NCBI GenBank assembly: GCA_030019485.1
Contig: JASEEW010000087.1
Location: forward strand, 1-7,639
Length of the DNA: 7,639 bases
DNA from: Thermoplasmatales archaeon
GTDB taxonomy: Archaea > Thermoplasmatota > JASEFT01 > JAUWIS01
Reading direction: 5' to 3'
The notes under the pieces are model-generated. The model worked only from the letters and a program-made list of their open reading frames with translations. It had not been told where the DNA came from and ran no database searches. The position numbers and the translations under genes were made by a program. Of this stretch, positions 1-4,328 are shown one piece after another. Within the stretch, counting starts at the first letter, position 1. Every line of letters begins with the position of its first letter.

Positions 1-23
1 TTGATTTTGTCAGCATTAAACAT
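1..23 (-). CDS. Start of an unidentified gene running off the left edge
   Basis: Only the first seven codons are visible (Met-Phe-Asn-Ala-Asp-Lys-Ile), starting at the ATG complementary to 21-23 and reading left out of the window. The case for a real gene rests on the strong archaeal ribosome binding site AAGGTGAT (complement of 29-35 and neighbours), with a five-base spacer between GGTGA and the ATG. It follows the adenosyltransferase gene on the same strand by about 207 bases, so the two may be co-transcribed. If so, the hairpin array at 39-225 would lie in the intercistronic leader of this gene. The product cannot be identified from seven residues, and a chance Shine-Dalgarno plus ATG remains possible. 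Confidence 0.45.
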
Positions 24-27
24 TGTT

Positions 28-36
28 ATCACCTTA
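28..36 (-). promoter_or_regulatory. Shine-Dalgarno site of the left-edge gene
   Basis: Read on the minus strand this is TAAGGTGAT, containing GGTGA, complementary to the usual archaeal 16S rRNA 3' end. It lies five bases upstream of the ATG at 21-23. The first hairpin of the array ends two bases away (39), so folding there could influence access to the site; that is inference. Confidence 0.5.
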
Positions 37-38
37 GG

Positions 39-225
39 CAGTTGCAGGAGCAACTGTCATTTTTGAGGGATTGCTGATGCAATCCCTCCTCTCTTTTCTT
101 TGCGACGGAAAACCCGTTGGGTTTTCCTAGCATCGTACGGAATTGCTTTGCAATTCCGTAGATTTCGCCAGCGTTTTTCTCTTTCCGCCAGTCGCTTTCT
201 CTTTTCTTGACAAGAAAAGAGAAAG
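39..225. repeat. Array of five perfect hairpins in the intergenic region
   Basis: Five back-to-back inverted repeats, each perfect with a 3-4 base loop, fill most of this stretch. H1 is 39-45/50-56 (7 bp, loop AGGA). H2 is 65-74/79-88 (10 bp, loop TGAT). H3 is 107-115/119-127 (9 bp, loop GTT). H4 is 136-146/150-160 (11 bp, loop TTT). H5 is 195-208/212-225 (14 bp, loop GAC). The stems do not share one sequence, so this is not a simple tandem repeat or a CRISPR array. Linkers are short and pyrimidine-rich; the decamer CTCTTTTCTT at 91-100 recurs at 199-208 and is complementary to 212-221, and GCGAC at 102-106 is complementary to 191-195, allowing a larger alternative fold enclosing H3 and H4. 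An imperfect direct repeat (TTTC-GCCAG) occurs at 163-171 and 182-191. It could be a structured RNA leader or trailer, or a dispersed palindromic element. Confidence 0.8.
195..225 (-). terminator. 14-bp hairpin just after the adenosyltransferase stop
   Basis: A 14-bp purine/pyrimidine stem with a three-base loop begins six bases beyond the stop codon at 231-233. On the minus strand the first arm is rich in T (CTTTCTCTTTTCTT). Archaeal termination depends mainly on T-rich stretches rather than hairpins, so the T-rich arm could terminate the cobO transcript, or the stem could protect the mRNA 3' end. The role is inferred; the inverted repeat is directly seen. Confidence 0.35.
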
Positions 226-230
226 GGCTG

Positions 231-755
231 TTAGTAATCAATTCCTTCCCGTATCCGCACACCCTCCCTGAACGGGTGTTTGATGTCAAGCATCTCAGTA
301 ACCAAATCCGCGATTTCAACAATTTTTTTATCAGCATATCTGCCTGTAAGCACAAGCTCTACATGGGCAGGCTTATTTTTAATTAAACCAAGAACATCTT
401 CCAGTGATACCAGCTTAAAGTCGAGGGCAACATTGATTTCATCAAGTATGACCAAATCGTATTCCCCACCCATTACAATCTGTTCAGCATGCTTCAACCC
501 TTTATGCGCAAGTTCAACATCTATCTTCTCAGGTTTTTCTTTATTCACAAAACAGTCTCTGCCGTATTGAACAATTTTTAGATTAGACAGTTTTTCTGCA
601 GTTAAAAGCTCACCATACTTTGCGTTTTTCATGAACTGAACCATGTAAACCTTCATGCCCCTGCCGATGGCGCGCAATGCCAGCCCCAAAGAAGCAGTGG
701 TTTTGCCTTTGCCGTTGCCTGTGTAAACCTGCACAAGTCCTTTTTCCAGTTTCAT
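231..755 (-). CDS. cobO: Cob(I)alamin (corrinoid) adenosyltransferase, CobO/BtuR/CobA family
   Basis: This 174-residue protein transfers the 5'-deoxyadenosyl group of ATP to cob(I)alamin or cob(I)yrinic acid a,c-diamide, the step that yields coenzyme B12. The P-loop GNGKGKTT is at residues 13-20, in the family's characteristic context VQVYTGNGKGKTTASLGLALRA. A Walker-B-like strand LVILDEIN lies at 101-108, LVLTGR at 134-139, and the tail (HPFREGVRIREGIDY) matches the family's usual R-G-I-E/D-aromatic ending. Length is typical for CobO/BtuR (about 170-200). It is cytoplasmic. The ATG at 753-755 is preceded by no clear Shine-Dalgarno, but a TATA box is centred 27 bases upstream, suggesting a leaderless transcript. 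It is divergent from the thiolase operon. Family assignment is firm; whether it serves de novo synthesis or salvage cannot be decided here. Confidence 0.95.
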   Translation of the reverse strand: MKLEKGLVQVYTGNGKGKTTASLGLALRAIGRGMKVYMVQFMKNAKYGELLTAEKLSNLKIVQYGRDCFVNKEKPEKIDVELAHKGLKHAEQIVMGGEYDLVILDEINVALDFKLVSLEDVLGLIKNKPAHVELVLTGRYADKKIVEIADLVTEMLDIKHPFREGVRIREGIDY

Positions 756-778
756 TCAACGGATAATAGAAGTGAGTG

Positions 779-785
779 TATATAA
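779..785 (-). promoter_or_regulatory. TATA box for the adenosyltransferase gene
   Basis: Read on the minus strand the sequence is TTATATA, centred near 782, 27 bases from the A of the ATG at 755. This is the spacing expected if transcription begins at the start codon (leaderless mRNA). An A-rich stretch lies immediately upstream (complement of 787-792), acceptable as a weak BRE. Confidence 0.65.
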
Positions 786-801
786 TGTTTTTTCTCAGAA
801 T

Positions 802-818
802 GGAAATCTATATATTTA
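802..818 (+). promoter_or_regulatory. BRE and TATA box for the thiolase operon
   Basis: TATATATTTA occupies 809-818, preceded by GGAAATC (802-808), a purine-rich BRE-like element. The box centre, near 813, lies 26 bases before the ATG at 839, which predicts a leaderless thiolase mRNA and argues against translation starting at the in-frame GTG (776) or the ATG at 833. Confidence 0.7.
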
Positions 819-831
819 CACATGTTATTCT

Positions 832-841
832 CATGTACATG
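832..841. promoter_or_regulatory. 10-bp palindrome at the thiolase start, possible operator
   Basis: CATGTACATG is a perfect 10-bp palindrome covering the predicted transcription and translation start of the thiolase gene. A further ACATG at 820-824 forms an inverted repeat with CATGT at 832-836, seven bases apart. Sites between the TATA box and the start are typical places for archaeal repressors, but short CATG palindromes arise easily by chance. Confidence 0.25.
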
Positions 842-2014
842 GATGTAGTAATTTGTAGTGCTGTTAGAACAGCAATAGGTAAATTTGATGGTGGTCTAAA
901 ATCGTTTTCAGCGCCTCAGTTAGGTACTATTGTAATTAAAGAAGCTATGAAAAGAGCTAACATAGAACCAAAACATGTGGATGAGGTTCTTATGGGTAAT
1001 GTGATAGGTGCTGGGTTGGGGCAGAACCCTGCCAGGCAGGCCGCGATTCATGCAGATATACCCGTAACTGTGGGTTCAACAACTATAAACAAGGTATGCG
1101 GCTCAGGCCTGAAATCAGTTATGTTTGGTGCGAACAGTATCAAAGCAGATGAACATGAAGTCATAGTGGCAGGCGGTATGGAATCAATGACAAACGCACC
1201 TTATCTTTTGGAAAAAGCAAGATTTGGTTACAGATTATTTGATGGGAAACTTGTGGATTCCATGGTTAAAGACGGGTTATGGGATATTTACAATGATTTT
1301 CATATGGGCATCACAGGTGATAGAATAGCCCAAAGATTTAATCTAACCAGGGAAGAAATAGATAGATATGCGCTGAGGTCTCATCAAAGAGCTGTAAATG
1401 CTATAGATAAAGGAAAATTTAAAGACGAGATCATACCCATAGAAATAAAAGAAAAAAAAGAAACAAAAATTTTTGATACAGATGAAGGACCGAGAAGAGA
1501 TAGTTCTTTGGAGAAACTATCCAAACTAAAACCATTTTTCCAAAAGGATGGGGTAACCACTGCTGGTAATGCATCGCAAATCTCAGATGGTGCATCAGCA
1601 GTTGTTTTGATGAGTAAGGAAAAATCTGAAAAACTGGGCATCACACCATTGGTAAAAATTATGGATTACTATACTTCTGGGGTAGAACCTGAAAATGTTA
1701 TGGAGGCACCCATCCCAGCAGTAAAAGGATTGCTGCAGAAGACAAAACTAAAGATTGATGACATTGATCTATTTGAGCATAATGAGGCGTTTGCATCCGC
1801 GAGTGTGGCAGTCCAAAAAGAGTTCAAAATACCGGATGATAAATTCAACGTGAACGGTGGTGCTGTTGCTTTAGGGCATCCTATTGGTGCAAGCGGCGCC
1901 AGGGTTCTTACCACGTTAATCCATGCTATGAAAGACAGAAATGCTAAAAGAGGGCTTGCAACACTCTGTCTTGGCGGTGGAAACGCGGTTGCTATGATTG
2001 TTGAGAATGTATGA
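839..2014 (+). CDS. Acetyl-CoA C-acetyltransferase (thiolase), bacterial type
   Basis: This cytoplasmic enzyme (391 residues from the ATG at 839) condenses two acetyl-CoA to acetoacetyl-CoA or runs the reverse thiolysis. The nucleophilic cysteine is Cys87 in INKVCGSG. HMG at 156-158 corresponds to the substrate-pocket histidine region, HNEAFA lies at 314-319, GHPIGASGAR at 346-355 contains catalytic His347, and CLGGG at 377-381 contains the second catalytic cysteine Cys377. Length and spacing match classical tetrameric thiolases, rather than the archaeal thiolases that partner HMG-CoA synthase and a DUF35 protein. The start at 839 gives the standard N-terminus MDVVICSAVRTAIGKF and fits the TATA box; upstream in-frame codons from 776 overlap the promoter. 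First gene of the plus operon; its TGA overlaps a candidate ATG (2011) of the next gene. Acetyl-CoA specificity versus longer 3-ketoacyl-CoA is not settled by sequence. Confidence 0.95.
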   Translation: MDVVICSAVRTAIGKFDGGLKSFSAPQLGTIVIKEAMKRANIEPKHVDEVLMGNVIGAGLGQNPARQAAIHADIPVTVGSTTINKVCGSGLKSVMFGANSIKADEHEVIVAGGMESMTNAPYLLEKARFGYRLFDGKLVDSMVKDGLWDIYNDFHMGITGDRIAQRFNLTREEIDRYALRSHQRAVNAIDKGKFKDEIIPIEIKEKKETKIFDTDEGPRRDSSLEKLSKLKPFFQKDGVTTAGNASQISDGASAVVLMSKEKSEKLGITPLVKIMDYYTSGVEPENVMEAPIPAVKGLLQKTKLKIDDIDLFEHNEAFASASVAVQKEFKIPDDKFNVNGGAVALGHPIGASGARVLTTLIHAMKDRNAKRGLATLCLGGGNAVAMIVENV

Positions 2015-2024
2015 GATATGAAGT

Positions 2025-2029
2025 GGTGA
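2025..2029 (+). promoter_or_regulatory. Shine-Dalgarno GGTGA deciding the PH-protein start
   Basis: GGTGA lies five bases before the ATG at 2035, an ideal archaeal arrangement. The alternative ATG at 2011, which overlaps the thiolase stop codon as ATGA, has no comparable site in front of it. Confidence 0.55.
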
Positions 2030-2034
2030 AAAAT

Positions 2035-2652
2035 ATGAAAGAAAACAAAATAACATGGAGAAATCTTAATCCAAAAATGAAAAAATGCTGGTTGATTAAG
2101 GGCGCAACAGGATTAATAATATTGTTGTGTTTTTTTACCCCTCCTTTGATATATGGATTAATTTCGGGATCAAAAGAAATGATAATGGGCTCTATACCTG
2201 TGATTATTATTTTTATTGGAATATTTAGTGCTTATGTAATGTGGGTGGAGTTATTCTATCCCAGGTATTCATATGCGGTTACAGATGAAGGTGTTTTAAT
2301 AAAAAGAGGGGTTTTATGGAAATCTTTTAGAACAATACCCTATGGGCGGATACAACATGTTAGCATAGATAGAGGACCTATTGAACAACTCCTAGGATTA
2401 CATAGTATGAACATCTTTACAGCAGGAACTGGTTCGTTAGGTTCTTCATCCATGAGTAAAGGAATGTGGGGCGCTGAGGGATATATCCCTGGACTGGTTG
2501 AACCAGAAAAATTAAAATCTGAAATTATGGGAAGAGTGAAACCAACAAGTTTTACTAGTGGTCTTGGTGAAGAAACACCCACATTTGAAAGTACTATCAA
2601 TATCTTGGTAGAAGAAGCAAAAAAAATTAGAGAATTGCTAGAAAGAAAATAA
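2035..2652 (+). CDS. Membrane protein with bacterial-type PH domain (YdbS/DUF304-like, bPH2)
   Basis: A 205-residue protein with a short N-terminal cytoplasmic stretch, two predicted membrane helices (about 23-44 and 50-72, joined by a short loop), then a YdbS-like PH domain from about 78 to 168. The domain shows the family pattern: YPRYSYAVTDEGVLIKRGVLWK, IPYGRIQHVSIDRG at 101-114, then LLGLHSMNIFTAGTG. A polar tail ends in a probable charged helix (190-205). Such domains are membrane-associated; their ligands are generally unknown. Thiolase lies 20 bases upstream and hydroxyacyl-CoA dehydrogenase follows after 19 bases, so it is probably co-transcribed with beta-oxidation enzymes. Whether it takes part in acyl-CoA metabolism is unknown. 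Start chosen for the GGTGA site; ATG 2011 would add eight residues. Confidence 0.85.
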   Translation: MKENKITWRNLNPKMKKCWLIKGATGLIILLCFFTPPLIYGLISGSKEMIMGSIPVIIIFIGIFSAYVMWVELFYPRYSYAVTDEGVLIKRGVLWKSFRTIPYGRIQHVSIDRGPIEQLLGLHSMNIFTAGTGSLGSSSMSKGMWGAEGYIPGLVEPEKLKSEIMGRVKPTSFTSGLGEETPTFESTINILVEEAKKIRELLERK

Positions 2653-2656
2653 AAAA

Positions 2657-2665
2657 GGGAAGGTG
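2657..2665 (+). promoter_or_regulatory. Shine-Dalgarno of the hydroxyacyl-CoA dehydrogenase gene
   Basis: GGGAAGGTG ends six bases before the ATG at 2672 and contains AGGTG, matching the archaeal anti-Shine-Dalgarno. It supports 2672 over the in-frame GTG at 2663, which is part of this site itself. Confidence 0.6.
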
Positions 2666-2671
2666 TTCAAG

Positions 2672-3529
2672 ATGGAAATAAAAAAAATAGGCGTGATAGG
2701 TGCAGGAACAATGGGGCACGGGATAGCACTCGTTTGCGCTAAAAGCGGCTATGGGGTTGTGATGAGGGATATAGAACAAAAATTTGTGGACAACGGCATG
2801 AGTAAAATAAATAAATTTTTGAGCAGAAGTGTAGAGAAAGGAAAACTGGGTGAAGAGGAAAAAAACAAAATTTTGAATAAAATAACACCTACAACAAGGT
2901 TAGAGGAAGTCAAAGATTGTGATGTGGTCATAGAAGCAATACTGGAAGACGTGAATTTGAAAAAAAATTTATTCAAAGAATTAGACACTGTTTGCTCTGA
3001 GCATACTATTTTAGCATCCAACACCTCAACTATTCCTATAACAGATTTAGCATCCGCAACAAAAAGACCTGAAAAATTTATAGGAATGCATTTCATGAAC
3101 CCTGTACCCCTAATGAAACTTGTGGAAGTAATAAAAGGATTAAGAACCAGTGATGAAACTGCGGCAGCAATAAAAGCTCTCGCAGAGAAATTAGACAAAA
3201 CACCAGTCGAGGTTAATGATTATCCTGGCTTCATCTCAAACAGAATACTTATGCCGATGATTAATGAAGCAGTGTACTGTCTTATGGAGGGTGTTGCATC
3301 AAAAGAAGCGATAGATAATGTAATGAAACTTGGAATGAACCATCCCATGGGGCCGTTAGAGCTGGCTGATTTGATTGGACTGGACATATGCCTGCACATC
3401 ATGGAAGTACTTTACAATGGTTTTTCAGACTCAAAATACAAACCCTGTCCACTGCTGAGAAAAATGGTGAATGCAGGGTATCTTGGGAGAAAAACTTGGA
3501 GAGGATTTTATGAATACAGCAAAAAATAA
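2672..3529 (+). CDS. 3-Hydroxyacyl-CoA (3-hydroxybutyryl-CoA) dehydrogenase
   Basis: A 285-residue NAD(P)-dependent cytoplasmic enzyme that interconverts 3-hydroxyacyl-CoA and 3-ketoacyl-CoA, the same length class as bacterial Hbd. The Rossmann motif GAGTMGHGIA is at 10-19, with Asp33 after the second strand, suggesting NAD rather than NADP. The catalytic set is complete: Ser119 in ASNTSTIPIT, His140 in GMHFMNPVP, Glu152 in KLVEVIKG, and Asn190 in PGFISNR. The C-terminal dimerisation domain follows, with HPMGPLELADLIGLD (224-238) and the ending GYLGRKTWRGFYEY. It is a stand-alone enzyme, not a fused multifunctional protein. ATG 2672 was chosen for its Shine-Dalgarno and because MEIKKIGVIGAG is the standard beginning. 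The last 20 bases overlap the hydratase gene, so translation of the two is probably coupled. Chain-length preference (C4 versus longer) is not visible. Confidence 0.95.
   Translation: MEIKKIGVIGAGTMGHGIALVCAKSGYGVVMRDIEQKFVDNGMSKINKFLSRSVEKGKLGEEEKNKILNKITPTTRLEEVKDCDVVIEAILEDVNLKKNLFKELDTVCSEHTILASNTSTIPITDLASATKRPEKFIGMHFMNPVPLMKLVEVIKGLRTSDETAAAIKALAEKLDKTPVEVNDYPGFISNRILMPMINEAVYCLMEGVASKEAIDNVMKLGMNHPMGPLELADLIGLDICLHIMEVLYNGFSDSKYKPCPLLRKMVNAGYLGRKTWRGFYEYSKK
3498..3504 (+). promoter_or_regulatory. Shine-Dalgarno of the enoyl-CoA hydratase, inside the upstream gene
   Basis: GGAGAGG lies within the last codons of the dehydrogenase gene, five bases before the ATG at 3510. The next in-frame ATG (3531) has no such site, so 3510 is preferred. 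This layout implies translational coupling. Confidence 0.55.
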
Positions 3530-4289
3530 CATGGTAGAGGTAAAAAAAGAAGACGGCATTGCAATACTCACAATAAACAACCCGCCAATGAATGTATTTA
3601 ACACAGAGTTGCTCCTGCAGGCAGAAAAAATTTTTGATGAGCTTGAAAAAGAAGAAGATATAAATGTAGTAATCATCACTGGTGCAGGAAAGGCGTTTGT
3701 TGCCGGTGCGGACATAAAGGAAATGAGCGCAAAAAACCCAGGGCAGGCGTCTGAGTTCTCAAAACTCGGGCAGAGCCTTCTCAGCAGAATAGAAAACTTT
3801 CCAACCCCTGTGATAGGTGCTGTGAACGGCTTCGCGCTCGGCGGAGGCACTGAGCTTGCAATGTGCTGCGACATTGTTGTTGCATCCGAGAATGCAAAGT
3901 TCGGTCAGCCTGAGGTTGGTCTTGGCGTTATCCCTGGTTTTGGCGGCACTCAAAGACTTCCACGTCTTGTTGGAAAAAACAAGGCAAAGGAACTGATATT
4001 CACAGGCAGCATCATAAATGCAAACGAGGCACTGCGCATAGGACTGGTTAACATTGTTGTAAAACATGAGGATTTGATGGATGCTGCAAAAAAACTTGCA
4101 GAAAAAATTAAATCCAACGCACCAGTCGCAGTTAAACTTTCAAAGGAATTAATCAACAGGGATGCTGATTTGAGCCATGCCCTTTCACTGGAGGCAGAGG
4201 CATTCAGCAAGTGTTTTTCAACAGAGGACATGAAAGAGGGCATGAATGCGTTTGTTGAAAAAAGGAAACCCGAGTTTAGAGGTAAATAG
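3510..4289 (+). CDS. Enoyl-CoA hydratase (crotonase family)
   Basis: A 259-residue crotonase-fold enzyme that hydrates trans-2-enoyl-CoA to 3-hydroxyacyl-CoA. Oxyanion-hole segments are AFVAGADIKEM (62-72) and FALGGGTELAM (108-118). Both catalytic glutamates of true hydratases are present: Glu115 in GGGTELAM and Glu135 in FGQPEVGLG, equivalent to Glu144 and Glu164 of rat mitochondrial crotonase. IPGFGGTQRLPRLVG follows, as usual. This argues against an isomerase or a non-hydratase crotonase relative. Last gene of the operon, overlapping the dehydrogenase gene by 20 bases; together with thiolase and dehydrogenase it closes the acetyl-CoA to crotonyl-CoA path. By eye its middle part has more G/C at third codon positions than the AT-rich thiolase and dehydrogenase genes, possibly a different history. 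ATG 3531 (252 residues) is the alternative start. Confidence 0.95.
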   Translation: MNTAKNNMVEVKKEDGIAILTINNPPMNVFNTELLLQAEKIFDELEKEEDINVVIITGAGKAFVAGADIKEMSAKNPGQASEFSKLGQSLLSRIENFPTPVIGAVNGFALGGGTELAMCCDIVVASENAKFGQPEVGLGVIPGFGGTQRLPRLVGKNKAKELIFTGSIINANEALRIGLVNIVVKHEDLMDAAKKLAEKIKSNAPVAVKLSKELINRDADLSHALSLEAEAFSKCFSTEDMKEGMNAFVEKRKPEFRGK

Positions 4290-4293
4290 AGAC

Positions 4294-4308
4294 CTTTTCC
4301 TCCTTTTA
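4294..4308 (+). terminator. Pyrimidine-rich terminator of the plus operon
   Basis: CTTTTCCTCCTTTTA begins a few bases after the hydratase stop (TAG, 4287-4289). T-rich tracts without a hairpin are the usual archaeal terminator. The spacer to the convergent gene's stop (4329) is only 39 bases, so transcripts from opposite directions may overlap. Confidence 0.5.
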
Positions 4309-4328
4309 TATCTCATTCATCATCATTC

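Noticed and set aside
39..225. CRISPR array or tandem repeat
   Set aside because: The five palindromes differ in sequence and length, and the spacing is irregular; there is no repeated unit with unique spacers.
1..230. Cobalamin riboswitch near the cobO gene
   Set aside because: No B12-box-like conserved core is recognisable, and the hairpins are simple perfect stems downstream of cobO rather than in its leader. The cobO transcript appears leaderless.
29..355. Minus-strand 108-codon open frame running through the hairpin array, ending in a Cys-rich SCSCNCLR tail
   Set aside because: Its first part overlaps the well-supported adenosyltransferase gene in another frame and the rest is simply the translated hairpin arms. 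A shorter reading from the ATG at 131-133 (34 codons) has no Shine-Dalgarno that I can see. I would reconsider only if homologues showed synonymous-site conservation.
776..838. Upstream extension of the thiolase from the GTG at 776 (21 extra residues)
   Set aside because: The extension overlaps both TATA boxes and adds a hydrophobic stretch absent from thiolases; MDVVICSAVRT at 839 is the standard beginning.
2749..3198. Long minus-strand open frame inside the dehydrogenase gene
   Set aside because: Ser/Phe-rich antisense shadow of a well-supported enzyme gene, with no start signal or recognisable domain.
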